Source: Roseitranquillus sediminis (GTDB lineage Bacteria; Pseudomonadota; Alphaproteobacteria; Rhodobacterales; Rhodobacteraceae). Taken from it: a stretch of DNA of 64,000 nucleotides. The notes under the pieces are model-generated. The model saw only the letters and a program-made list of their open reading frames with translations. It was not told where the DNA came from and made no database searches. Positions 35,539 through 44,293 of this stretch are shown here, piece by piece. The stretch's first letter is position 1. Every line of letters starts with the position of its first letter. Where the stretch lies: the NCBI RefSeq assembly GCF_016918935.1, contig NZ_JAFFOB010000014.1, positions 124,001 through 188,000 of the forward strand, given 5' to 3'. A program made the position numbers and the translations under genes.

Positions 35539-37638
35539 TCAGCCGGAGCAGGTCCGGCGATAGCTGGCGTCGCCTCCCTCGCCGAAGCCGACGAGCGAGA
35601 CCTGGAGGCCGTATTCAGTGGTCGGGTCGACACTATCGGCGCCGTCGAAGCGGCGCGAGAGGGAAAGATCGACCTCTACGCATTCGCTCCGATAGGTCAG
35701 GCCGAAGCCGGCCGACGTCGCGCGCTCGGCCTCGAAGTCGTAGCGGCCGTCGAGAGCGCCCACCCAGTGCCGCGCGAGGCGCCAGGTGGCGTCGAAAGTC
35801 AGCTCGTGCACGTCGAACGGCCGGTTCTCGCTCGCCGCCTCATCGAGCCAGAGATAGGCGGTGGCGAACTCTGCGCGCCCGCCGTCATAGTCGAGACGGA
35901 GTTCGTTTCGGGCCGGCGAGAGGTCGTCGTCGAACAGCGCGCGGTTGGTGACCGTCAGTCGGTCGCCCAGCCCGACCTGTCCGCTGACCAGCCAGTCGGA
36001 CCAGCGGCCGTCGAGTCCGCTGCCATCTACGAACTGGTCCTCGTCCGAGAGGCGCATCACCCGGCCGACGGTGGCGCCGAGGTGCCAGCCGGACGCGGCA
36101 AGATGCGTATAGGCGACGCCGAAGTTCAGACGCGCGCCCGTTTCGGTGCGGTCGCGGCCGGGGTAGCGATCGAGGCTGAGGAGATTGCCCTCGTCGAGCT
36201 CAACGAGGCGGCTGTCCTCGTTCGGCACGTCACCGCCGTCGACGTCGGCCCACGCCAGTTGGACCATCGGCTCGATCAGGTCCACCCCGCCGGCGCCGGA
36301 ACGTACGAGCGGCCAGCGCAGTGTCGCGGCGACGGCCGGCGTGACGCGGGTAACGCTGTCGTCGAAGCGCGGGTCGCGGCTGATGTCGTAGCGGTCGGCG
36401 CGCAGTGCCGCCTCGGCTTCGAAATCGAGTCCGCCGGCAAGCACCGCATCCGTCCGCCAGCCGAGGGACGTGCCGAAGCGGGTGACGTCGCGCCCGTCTA
36501 TCGGGTCGTCGCTCTCGCGGCCGAGTGCGGTCGCATCGAAGCGCAGCAGCACTTCGCCGAAGCGCGTCCCGATGCTTCGCTCGTATTCGGCCTGGCCGAC
36601 ATCGACGAGATAGCGGTCGCCGCCCTGGAGCAGGCCGCGGCGCAGGATCTCGTGGTGCACGACCGAGCCGGCGATCAGCTCGTCGCGCCTGACGCGGCTG
36701 ATCTCGAAACCGCTCTCGAGCCGCGATGCGCTGCTGAAGCCGTAGTCGAGGAGATAGTCGTCGTCCGATGTCAGCTGCAGGCCGAACTGCAGCTCGAACC
36801 CGCGCGGCAGGTCGAACTCGCCGGCGCCGAAAAGGTGGGCGCGGGTCCCTTCGCCGCTGAAGCCGTCCTCCGCCACGGATCCGGTGAAGCTGATGTCGCC
36901 GCTGGCGAAGGCCTGCCGGTAGCGCAGCTCGAGAAGCCGCGCCTCGGTGGCGACGAAGGGGGCGAAGGTGAGGTCGGCGCTGCGGCCGAGCGGCACGAAG
37001 TAAGGAGCTCTTATGCCGCTTCCGTATTCGCTCGACTGCCGCAGTGAGGGCGTGAGGAAGCCGCGCGCGCGCTCGACAGTCGGGTCGGGCAGGCGCAGCC
37101 GCGGGATGTACATGACCGGCACGCCGGCCACGCGGAATTGCGCGCGGTCGAAATAGAGCTGCCGCTCCTCCTGGTCGTGCAGGATGCGGGCGGCGCGGAT
37201 CTCCCACAGCGGGACGGCGCTGGTGCTGCAGACCCGGCAGCTCGACGCGACCGCCTGGGTAAGCTGGGTGTAGCGGCCGCCGACGCGCGCGATCTCGTCC
37301 GCCGCGAGCTGCAATTGCTGGTCGAGCACGAGCCGGGCGCTGGTCAGGATGCCGTCGCGCAGCCCGGGCTCGAGCGCCGCGGCGTCAGCCAGCAGAACTA
37401 CGTCGCGCCCCGCCTCGGTCAGGGTGAGCGGACCCTGTATCGTCAGCCGCTCGGTCTCCCCGTCGAAGGTGATCCGCGATGCCTGCAGGCGGGTGTCGCC
37501 ATAGAAGACCTCGACCGCGCCCTCGGCAATCAGCGTGCGATCGGCTTCGATCCGCAGGCGATCCGCGACCAGCGTCGCGGTCTGTGCCGCCGCGAACGTC
37601 GGCAGGATGAGGAGCAGGGCGAGGAGGACGCGGATCAT
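35539..37638 (-). CDS. lptD: LPS-assembly protein LptD
   Basis: The 699-residue outer-membrane beta-barrel inserts LPS into the outer leaflet together with LptE. A signal peptide (MIRVLLALLLILPTFAAAQT) leads into the OstA/LptA-like jellyroll (ATLVADRLRIEADRTLIAEG, RLQASRITFDGETERL). The barrel follows, with MYIPRLRLPDPTVERARGFL and many alternating strands. Four Cys are seen: a CRVC pair after the N-domain and one each in YRSECVEVDL and YRRTCSG near the C-terminus, allowing the interdomain disulfides known from E. coli. The ATG at 37638 overlaps lptG by 4 nt. Confidence 0.92.
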   Translation of the reverse strand: MIRVLLALLLILPTFAAAQTATLVADRLRIEADRTLIAEGAVEVFYGDTRLQASRITFDGETERLTIQGPLTLTEAGRDVVLLADAAALEPGLRDGILTSARLVLDQQLQLAADEIARVGGRYTQLTQAVASSCRVCSTSAVPLWEIRAARILHDQEERQLYFDRAQFRVAGVPVMYIPRLRLPDPTVERARGFLTPSLRQSSEYGSGIRAPYFVPLGRSADLTFAPFVATEARLLELRYRQAFASGDISFTGSVAEDGFSGEGTRAHLFGAGEFDLPRGFELQFGLQLTSDDDYLLDYGFSSASRLESGFEISRVRRDELIAGSVVHHEILRRGLLQGGDRYLVDVGQAEYERSIGTRFGEVLLRFDATALGRESDDPIDGRDVTRFGTSLGWRTDAVLAGGLDFEAEAALRADRYDISRDPRFDDSVTRVTPAVAATLRWPLVRSGAGGVDLIEPMVQLAWADVDGGDVPNEDSRLVELDEGNLLSLDRYPGRDRTETGARLNFGVAYTHLAASGWHLGATVGRVMRLSDEDQFVDGSGLDGRWSDWLVSGQVGLGDRLTVTNRALFDDDLSPARNELRLDYDGGRAEFATAYLWLDEAASENRPFDVHELTFDATWRLARHWVGALDGRYDFEAERATSAGFGLTYRSECVEVDLSLSRRFDGADSVDPTTEYGLQVSLVGFGEGGDASYRRTCSG

Positions 37639-38732
37639 CCGTCCTCCAGGTGCAGCAGCAGGCCGAGTGGCAGGAGAAGCGTCGCGACCGGTGGACCCCA
37701 AGCGGCGAGCATGATCGGGATCTGCCCATTCTCGCCGAGGACCTGCGCGAAGTTCCTGATGAAGTAGAGCGTGAATGCCATCAAGAGCGCCATCAGAGCC
37801 ATGATCCCGGTGCGTCCGAACCGGGTATGGCGCAAGGTGAAGGCGGCCGCCACCACCACCATCGCCGAGAGGAGCAGCGGCGTCGCGAGTTCCATCTGCA
37901 GCCAGACCCGGTGTCGGCGCGCAGCGAAGCCCGCATTCTCCAGCTGGCGGATGAAGGACGGCAGGTCCCAGATCGGCACCGCCGAGGGCGTGCCGAAGCT
38001 GTCGCGGATCTGGTCCTCGGTCAGGTTGGAGGGCAGGCGCATCGCACCCTCGACGGTCGCCTCCGCTTCCGGGTTGGCGCCCTCGCCGAAGTTCCATCGC
38101 TTGGCGTTTGTCAGCTCCCAGGCGCCTTCGGTGAGGCGGGCGCGCTCCGCCTCGACGCGCCAGTCGGGAACGCCCCCCGGGCCGAAGCCCAGGAAGCTGA
38201 CGTCGCCGAGCTCGGTGCCGTCGAGATTTGAGCGCGAGGCCCGGATGACGGTCTGTCCTTCCGCGCCGCCTTGGCGCAGCCACAGCCCCTCGCGACTGAT
38301 CGAGAGGACTTCCGGGTCCTCCCCGCGGTAGGTCTCCGTCAGGGTCTCGTAGCGCTGGGTCGTCGCCGCCACGATCGGGTTCATCACGACGACCGCCACC
38401 GCGCCGAACAGGAGCGCCACGATCGCGGGCGCGGCCACGCTGCGGAGCGCCGACCGACCCGCCGCCCGCGTCACGACCAGCTCCGACGACCGCGCCAGCG
38501 ACAGGAAGAGCGCCAGCGTCGAGAGGATCACCACGAGCGGCAGGATGCGGTAGAGCCCAGCCGGCGTGTTCAGCAGCGTGAGCGACAGGATCTCGACGAA
38601 CATCACCTGGTCGCCATCGAACCGCCTGATGTGCTCGACGAGGTCGATCAGCGTCAGCACTGCCGCGAACGCCGTGAGCACACCGAGGAACGTGAAGAGG
38701 AAGCGGCGCGCGAAGTAGAAGTGCAGCGTCAT
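37635..38732 (-). CDS. lptG: LPS export ABC transporter permease LptG
   Basis: The 365-residue inner-membrane protein has six helices: three at the N-terminus (FYFARRFLFTFLGVLTAFAA, YRILPLVVILSTLALFLSLA, SVAAPAIVALLFGAVAVVVM), a periplasmic beta-jellyroll, and three at the C-terminus. SSELVVTRAAGRS matches the conserved cytoplasmic coupling loop that contacts the LptB ATPase. With LptF it extracts LPS and drives it across the periplasm. LptB is not in this window. The gene overlaps lptF and lptD by 4 nt each. Confidence 0.92.
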   Translation of the reverse strand: MTLHFYFARRFLFTFLGVLTAFAAVLTLIDLVEHIRRFDGDQVMFVEILSLTLLNTPAGLYRILPLVVILSTLALFLSLARSSELVVTRAAGRSALRSVAAPAIVALLFGAVAVVVMNPIVAATTQRYETLTETYRGEDPEVLSISREGLWLRQGGAEGQTVIRASRSNLDGTELGDVSFLGFGPGGVPDWRVEAERARLTEGAWELTNAKRWNFGEGANPEAEATVEGAMRLPSNLTEDQIRDSFGTPSAVPIWDLPSFIRQLENAGFAARRHRVWLQMELATPLLLSAMVVVAAAFTLRHTRFGRTGIMALMALLMAFTLYFIRNFAQVLGENGQIPIMLAAWGPPVATLLLPLGLLLHLEDG

Positions 38733-39856
38733 GCGGTGGCCGCCCTCCGCGTGACCAGGGGGCGCAGAGGCCGCCCGGCGATCCAGAGTACGGCGGCCGC
38801 GAGGGTAAGGCCCGCGGCGCTGCCGCCGTAGACCAGAGGCCAGAGCGCAGGGTCGGAGAGCGCGAGGTCGACGAGCGCGGTATCCGCCGTCTTGACCAGG
38901 ATCACCAGGACCACCGCGGCGAGCACCTGCCGCCAGATCCCGAAGCGGCTGAAACCGCCGACGAGCAGCACCGCGAAGCCGAGGAGCGCCGCGACGACGG
39001 TGAGGGTCGCCTGGCTGATGCGCTCGTGCCCCTCGACCAGCATCCGCGAGAGCGAGCGCCCGACCTCGTCCATCACCGCCTGCGAGGGCCAGAGCAGCTC
39101 AGGCGTCGAGAGTTCACCTATGCGCCGGCTGCCGTCGGACGACGCGGCCATGAGGGCGCTGAGCGCGTAGGTCGCCTCTTCGAAGCGGGTGACCGAGAGC
39201 GTGCGGCCGGACACGTCAAGCGTCTGGATCATCCCGTCGAACATCAAGAGGTACGGTTCGCCGCCAGAACGGATCAGGCGCGCCGAGCTCGCGCTGTAGG
39301 TCTGGTGCCGGTCCGAGTCGGACGTGTCCGAGAGGAACGCGTCCCTCAGCTCGCCGCCGGCGGCCACATCGCGGACGAAGAGCGTCACGCCCTCGGTCGG
39401 GTGGTGGAACTGACCGTCGCGCAGGAAGCGCGCCGTGACGTCGGCCGAGATCTCGTCCCGCCGTTCCTCCAGCACCGTCAGCGAGCGCGGCACCACGACA
39501 TTCACCAGCGCCGCCACCATCGCCGCGACGATGAGACCGAAGATCAGCACCGGCCGCGCCATACGGAACGGGCTGTAGCCGGTCGCCTGCATCACCGTCA
39601 GTTCGCTCTCCGACGCCAGCCGGTTCGTTACGTAGACCGCTGCCGCGAACGCCGACATCGGCAGGACGAGGCGGATGACATTCGGCAGGCTGAGCATCGT
39701 GAACTCGAGGAACACCCACGCCGTCTGACCGTCCGAGATAAGCTGGTCGAAGAGGAGCACGGCACGGTTGACCCAGTAGACCAGCACCATCACCAGCGAG
39801 AAAAAGCCGAAGACGACCATCAGCTGCGACAGCATGTACCGGTCGAACTTCGACAT
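38729..39856 (-). CDS. lptF: LPS export ABC transporter permease LptF
   Basis: The 375-residue partner of LptG opens MSKFDRYMLSQLMVVFGFFS and has the LptF/G family layout of three helices, a periplasmic domain (about residues 125-260) and three helices. RLASESELTVMQATGYSPFR is the cytoplasmic coupling loop. ATG 39856 is the first gene of the lptF-G-D-surA-pdxA-rsmA run, whose promoter must lie in the 129-bp divergent region shared with pepA. Confidence 0.92.
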   Translation of the reverse strand: MSKFDRYMLSQLMVVFGFFSLVMVLVYWVNRAVLLFDQLISDGQTAWVFLEFTMLSLPNVIRLVLPMSAFAAAVYVTNRLASESELTVMQATGYSPFRMARPVLIFGLIVAAMVAALVNVVVPRSLTVLEERRDEISADVTARFLRDGQFHHPTEGVTLFVRDVAAGGELRDAFLSDTSDSDRHQTYSASSARLIRSGGEPYLLMFDGMIQTLDVSGRTLSVTRFEEATYALSALMAASSDGSRRIGELSTPELLWPSQAVMDEVGRSLSRMLVEGHERISQATLTVVAALLGFAVLLVGGFSRFGIWRQVLAAVVLVILVKTADTALVDLALSDPALWPLVYGGSAAGLTLAAAVLWIAGRPLRPLVTRRAATA

Positions 39857-39985
39857 CCTCGGGCCCTTAGGGATCGGTCGTGGCCGGGACCCTAGCCGAT
39901 CGGGTCGGGCGGGAAAACTGCGTTCTGGCCAATGGTGCGAGGCCGTCCTAGACAGACGCCGACGCGACACAGAAGGAGACTCCGC

Positions 39986-41455
39986 ATGACCGTGCCCGCC
40001 CGCATCGACTACGCCGAAACCGACCTCGACGCGCTCGCCGGGTGGGAGGGCCGCGTCGTTGTCCTGGTGGGCGAGGGCGGAAAGCTGGATCCCGCGGGGC
40101 GGCGAGTCAACCGCCTGACGCGCGGTGCGCTGGAGCGCCTGCTGGCGAGCGAGGCCTGGGGCAAGGCCAAGCCGGGCGATGTGCAGACCCTGTCCTGGCC
40201 GGGCGGCATGGCGGCCGAGGCGGTGCATGTCGCGCGGCTCGAGGCAAAGGGCAGCGCAGAGGCCGCCCGCAAGGCCGGGGCCGCCGTCGGCAAGGCCGCC
40301 GCAGGCAAGGCGGTGCTCGTCCTGGCGGGCTCGGCGCGCCACGCCCACGAGATCGCGCTGGGGGTCGCCCTGCGCGCCTACAGCTTCACCGACCACAAGA
40401 CCGGCGACGAGGCGCCGCGCGAGACGGCGGTGACGGTCATGGCGAGCAGGCCGGACGAGGTGCGCGAGGCAGGCCGCGACATCGATGCGGTGGCGCAGGG
40501 CGTGTTCTTCGCCCGCGACCTGGTGACCGAGCCCGCCAACGTGCTGACCACCACCGAGTTCGCGACGCGCCTCGAGGCGCTGCGCGAGACGGGTCTCGAG
40601 GTAGAGGTGCTGGACGAGCCGCAGCTCGAGGAGCTCGGCATGCGGACGCTGCTCGCCGTCGGGCAGGGCAGCGAGAGCCCGTCGAAGGTGGTCGTAATGC
40701 GCTGGAACGGCGGCGGCGAGGCGGCGCCGCTCGCGCTCGTCGGCAAGGGCGTCGTGTTCGATACCGGCGGCATCTCGATCAAGCCGGCGCAGGGCATGGA
40801 AGAGATGACCATGGACATGGGCGGCGCCGGGACCGTGGCCGGCGTCATGAAGACCCTTGCGCTCAGGAAGGCGAAGGCGAACGTCGTAGGACTCGTCGGC
40901 CTCGTCGAGAACATGCCGGACGGCAGGGCGCAGCGTCCCGGCGACGTGGTGCGCTCGATGAAGGGCGATACGATTGAGGTCATCAACACCGATGCCGAAG
41001 GCCGCCTCGTCCTGGCCGACGTGCTTTGGTACGCGCAGGAGCGCTTCAAGCCGGCTGGGATGATCGATCTCGCCACGTTGACGGGTGCGGTCATCATCGG
41101 CCTCGGTCACGAAAACGCGGGCGTCTTCTCGAACGACGACGGGCTCTGCGACGCGCTGCTGGCGGCGGCGAAGGGCGAGGGCGAGGGCGCGTGGCGCCTG
41201 CCGCTGGGCGAGGGTTACGACAAGGCGCTGAAGTCCAACGTGGCCGACATGAAGAACGTGGGTGGACGACCGGCCGGCTCGATCACCGCGGCGCAGTTCC
41301 TCAAGCGCTTCGTCAAGGACGAGACGCCCTGGTGCCACATCGACATCGCCGGCACAGCGAGTCTGTCGTCCGACGGCCCGTTCAGCCCCAAGGGCGCGAC
41401 CGGCTGGGGCGTGATGACCCTCGACCGGCTGGTGCGCGACCGGTTCGGAGGCTGA
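39986..41455 (+). CDS. pepA: Leucyl aminopeptidase (M17)
   Basis: The 489-residue M17 dimetal aminopeptidase removes N-terminal residues from peptides. The catalytic domain has LVGKGVVFDTGGISIKPAQG (metal-binding Lys/Asp), EEMTMDMGGAGTVAGVM, the signature NTDAEGRLVLADVLWYA, and ADMKNVGGRPAGSITAAQFL. The N-terminal domain is divergent, as is usual. ATG 39986 follows AGAAGGAGAC. holC follows with a 1-nt overlap (TGATG), the typical pepA-holC arrangement. Confidence 0.94.
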   Translation: MTVPARIDYAETDLDALAGWEGRVVVLVGEGGKLDPAGRRVNRLTRGALERLLASEAWGKAKPGDVQTLSWPGGMAAEAVHVARLEAKGSAEAARKAGAAVGKAAAGKAVLVLAGSARHAHEIALGVALRAYSFTDHKTGDEAPRETAVTVMASRPDEVREAGRDIDAVAQGVFFARDLVTEPANVLTTTEFATRLEALRETGLEVEVLDEPQLEELGMRTLLAVGQGSESPSKVVVMRWNGGGEAAPLALVGKGVVFDTGGISIKPAQGMEEMTMDMGGAGTVAGVMKTLALRKAKANVVGLVGLVENMPDGRAQRPGDVVRSMKGDTIEVINTDAEGRLVLADVLWYAQERFKPAGMIDLATLTGAVIIGLGHENAGVFSNDDGLCDALLAAAKGEGEGAWRLPLGEGYDKALKSNVADMKNVGGRPAGSITAAQFLKRFVKDETPWCHIDIAGTASLSSDGPFSPKGATGWGVMTLDRLVRDRFGG

Positions 41456-41958
41456 TGGGCGCCGCCTTCTTCTATCACCTGACGCGCTCACCCCTAGAGG
41501 CGACGCTGCCCGCGCTGATCGAAAAGGCGCGGGGTCAGGGGTGGCGCGTCGTCGTCAGGGGGCGGACGGATGCGGTGGTGGAGCGGCTGGACCGCATGCT
41601 CTGGGAGAATCCGGCGGACAGCTTTCTACCGCACGGGCTGGCGGGCGGTCCGTACGACGACGACCAGCCGGTGCTTCTGACCGTCGGCGGGGGCTTGGCG
41701 AACCGTGCCGCCTGCCTGATGACGATCGAAGGGGCCGACGTTTCGCCCGACGAGGTGGAGACGCTGGAGAGGACGTGCATCCTCTTCGACGGCGCGGACG
41801 AGGCGGCGGTAGAGACGGCGCGGGCACAGTGGCGATCCCTGACGACCGCGGGCCTCGCGGCGGAGTACTGGGCGCAGGGTGAAGCAGGGTGGCGGCGGCA
41901 GTCGAGGGTCGACCCTAGGGAGCGTCAAGTGGCGCCGGGCGTGACCGGGGAGAGGTGA
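41455..41958 (+). CDS. holC: DNA polymerase III chi subunit
   Basis: The 167-residue protein shows the HolC pattern: FFYHLTRSPLEATLPALIEK at the N-terminus, WRVVVRGRTDAVVERLDRML, the WENPADSFLPHG motif, QPVLLTVGG and CILFDGADEAAVETARAQWR. Chi links the clamp loader to single-stranded DNA-binding protein. Its start overlaps the pepA stop (TGATG), giving translational coupling. The C-terminal tail (about 20 residues) is poorly conserved. Confidence 0.9.
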   Translation: MGAAFFYHLTRSPLEATLPALIEKARGQGWRVVVRGRTDAVVERLDRMLWENPADSFLPHGLAGGPYDDDQPVLLTVGGGLANRAACLMTIEGADVSPDEVETLERTCILFDGADEAAVETARAQWRSLTTAGLAAEYWAQGEAGWRRQSRVDPRERQVAPGVTGER

Positions 41959-42035
41959 CGCTTCGCTGCGGTCCTGTATACTCGCGCAGGGGCGTGCCGG
42001 CCGGTCCGGCTGACAGTGTCCTGGGAGCCGAGCGG

Positions 42036-43025
42036 ATGGATGTCGACCAGAATTCCTTGGAACTGATCGAGCGCCGGCTGTCCGAACGGGTCGAGGGGCA
42101 GGTGCGCGACCGGCTCTTTCGCTTCTACCGCGTGGCGTGGGCAGTCGCCCTCGCCGTGCTCGGCTTCTTCGGCTACAACGTGATCGCGGGCCTCAACGAT
42201 CTCGCCGAAGAGATCGCGCGGGACGAGGTCGGACCGGCAATCGAAGCAGCAAACCGCGCCGCGTCGGATGCCGAGCGGCAGCTATCCGAACTGGTCGCGC
42301 GCATGACGGCCGCCGAAGAGTTCCAGCGCCAGAGACAGCAGCTTCTCGTATCCACGGAGCACCGGCTTGCGCAGGACCAGAGCCGGGTCGAGGCCGTCGC
42401 GCAGGCGACAGATGAGCGACTCGAAGGCATCACGCAATCGCTAAGCGAAGCGGAGGCGCAGCTCGAGGCGCTCGGGGTGCGGATCCAGCAGGAAGTGGCC
42501 GGCGCCGGCAGCGTCGACGTGCTTGCCGCCGACCTGCAGCGCGTCGCGAACTGGATGGACCAGATCAGCGCCAGCGTCCGTGACCTGCAAGACCGCGTGG
42601 GCGGCTCGGAGCCAAACGACCTCGCGCTCTACTCCTATGAGGATATCGAGCTGAGCTCCACGCAAGACAGCCCGTCGCCTGCCGAGCGTGAAGCGCCTGC
42701 CGGCGCGTCCGGCACGGTCTACCTCCAGTTTGCGGGCGTCGAGCGGGGCGTGGCGGAGCAAATCTTGGCTGCGCTCGGCGAGATCGGGTACACGATGCCG
42801 GGCGCGGAGCGGACGTCCGTCGCAGCCGGGATGCACGAGGTCCGCTACTTCTTCGACTCGGACGCCGACCGAGCCGCGCGGCTGGTCTCGGACGTGAACC
42901 GCATCCTCGCCGACGCCGGCTATCGAGACGAGGTCAGTCTGGAGGACTTCACCGGCTACTACGGCGGCAAGCCGCGCGAGGGCACGCTGGAACTCTGGCT
43001 CGAACCGACCAGGGGGTCGGGCTAG
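42036..43025 (+). CDS. Uncharacterised membrane-anchored coiled-coil protein
   Basis: I do not recognise a named family for the 329-residue product. It has a charged N-terminus (LELIERRLSERVEGQVRDRL), one membrane helix at about residues 35-52 (AWAVALAVLGFFGYNVI), and a heptad-rich coiled coil from about 60 to 190. A low-complexity linker (SSTQDSPSPAEREAPAG) leads to a compact alpha/beta C-terminal domain (about 228-325: TVYLQFAGVERGVAEQILAA, PGAERTSVAAGMHEVRYFFD, ADRAARLVSDVNRILADAGY). The C-domain faintly resembles the LytR-C-like domains found on surface proteins. I infer a periplasmic sensor or scaffold on a stalk. It converges on the protease gene with a 4-nt overlap. Confidence 0.75.
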   Translation: MDVDQNSLELIERRLSERVEGQVRDRLFRFYRVAWAVALAVLGFFGYNVIAGLNDLAEEIARDEVGPAIEAANRAASDAERQLSELVARMTAAEEFQRQRQQLLVSTEHRLAQDQSRVEAVAQATDERLEGITQSLSEAEAQLEALGVRIQQEVAGAGSVDVLAADLQRVANWMDQISASVRDLQDRVGGSEPNDLALYSYEDIELSSTQDSPSPAEREAPAGASGTVYLQFAGVERGVAEQILAALGEIGYTMPGAERTSVAAGMHEVRYFFDSDADRAARLVSDVNRILADAGYRDEVSLEDFTGYYGGKPREGTLELWLEPTRGSG

Positions 43026-43597
43026 CGCTCCAGGACCAGACGGTCGCCGGTGATCTCGATGCGGGCGAAGCGCTGGAGGTAGGCCATGCCGAGCAGCGAC
43101 AAGTCCATCTCGCCCGCGTTCACCTGCGCCCGCACGTCGTGGTCAGCCAGCGGCCCCAGCGTCAGCTCGTCGAGCCGCACGGGGGCGGTGGCGACCGTGC
43201 CGTTGGCCGTGCCCGCGCGTCCGGTAAACATCAGGCGGTCGGCGTCGATCCCCGCGCGTTCGGCGTCATGGCGGCTGAGCACGATGTCGGTCGCGCCGGT
43301 GTCGACCATGAAGTTCACGGGTGTCCCATTCACGCCAAGCGTCAGGTAGTAGTGCCCGTCATAGGCGCGCGCCACCTCGATGGCGCCGCTCTGGGTGACC
43401 GTCGCCTGGCTCGGCAGGTCGCGGCGGATGTCAGTCCAGAGGCTGGCGCCGACAATGGCGAGCGTGAAGATCACCGCCCAGCTCGATGCGTGGCGGAGGA
43501 GCTGCCGAAGGTTGGTTCGACGGGTCGCCAGCCAGCCGCCGACGAGGATCAGCAGCAGGACCAGATAGGCGACGTGGCCGACATCGTATCCGCTCAT
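43022..43597 (-). CDS. Retropepsin-like aspartic protease (membrane-anchored)
   Basis: The 191-residue protein has two N-terminal membrane helices (YLVLLLILVGGWLA, SWAVIFTLAIVGASLW) and a C-terminal clan AA aspartic protease domain: GHYYLTLGVNGTPVNFMVDT then GATDIVLS (catalytic D99 in VDTGAT) and MDLSLLGMAYLQRF. This matches the TIGR02281 group of bacterial single-domain retropepsins, which should act as dimers in the periplasm. Substrates are unknown. It overlaps marC by 4 nt and probably shares its transcript. Confidence 0.87.
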   Translation of the reverse strand: MSGYDVGHVAYLVLLLILVGGWLATRRTNLRQLLRHASSWAVIFTLAIVGASLWTDIRRDLPSQATVTQSGAIEVARAYDGHYYLTLGVNGTPVNFMVDTGATDIVLSRHDAERAGIDADRLMFTGRAGTANGTVATAPVRLDELTLGPLADHDVRAQVNAGEMDLSLLGMAYLQRFARIEITGDRLVLER

Positions 43598-44259
43598 GGC
43601 CTTCCATATGCGACCTCGACCGCGCCCGCAAAAGGTGCGGCGAAGCCGAAATCGGCCAGTCCGTCCAGGATGAATTGCACCGCGAGCGCGGCGAGGAGCA
43701 TTCCCAGCAGGCGCGTCACGACCTCGATGCCTGTCGCGCCGAGCAGACGCTCGATCAGCCCAGCGGCCATGAACATGGCGAAGACCAGCGCGATGACGGC
43801 CAGCATCACCAGCTGGGGCATCAGGCGGTCGACGAGCGACGGGTCTTCGGCGGCCCCGCTCAGCAGGATCATCGCCGCGATGGCGCCCGGCCCGGCGATG
43901 AGCGGCGTGGCCAGCGGAAAGACGGACGGGTCGTCCGCGTTGCGCTCGCCCTCCGCCTGGCCTTCCCGCCGCTTGCTGCGCCGCTCGAAGAGCATGTCGA
44001 GGGCCGTCAGGAACAGGAGCGCGCCGCCGGCGATGCGGAAGGCGGGCATCGAGATGCCGACGAACTGCAGGAGGTCGGCCCCGAGGAAACCGAAGAGCAC
44101 CAGCACGAAGGCCGCGATCCCGCAGCTCCTCAACGCGATCTCGCGCCGCTCGGCCGCCGTGCGACCCACCGTCAGCGCGACGTAGAGCGGGGCCAATCCG
44201 ATAGGATCGATGACGAGGAAGAGGGTGGCGAACGCCGAGAGAAGCTCGGGCGTGGTCAT
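43594..44259 (-). CDS. MarC-family membrane protein
   Basis: The 221-residue protein has six helices and the family pattern: ATLFLVIDPIGLAPLYVALT, TAAERREIALRSCGIAAFVL, FRIAGGALLFLTALDMLFE, and FPLATPLIAGPGAIAAMILL. MarC proteins are inner-membrane proteins of unknown transport function. The naming after multiple antibiotic resistance was not confirmed. The next gene downstream (retropepsin) overlaps by 4 nt. Confidence 0.88.
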   Translation of the reverse strand: MTTPELLSAFATLFLVIDPIGLAPLYVALTVGRTAAERREIALRSCGIAAFVLVLFGFLGADLLQFVGISMPAFRIAGGALLFLTALDMLFERRSKRREGQAEGERNADDPSVFPLATPLIAGPGAIAAMILLSGAAEDPSLVDRLMPQLVMLAVIALVFAMFMAAGLIERLLGATGIEVVTRLLGMLLAALAVQFILDGLADFGFAAPFAGAVEVAYGRP

Positions 44260-44293
44260 GGCGCGACCGATAGCGCCCGCGGCCGCCCGGCCG

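Noticed and set aside
35767-37047. Long plus-strand open frame opposite lptD
   Set aside because: Shadow of the lptD coding strand; no domain or signal is visible.
42036-43025. Could the coiled-coil membrane protein be the missing chemoreceptor?
   Set aside because: The conserved signalling tip of methyl-accepting proteins is absent, and the coiled coil is on the extracytoplasmic side of the single membrane helix.
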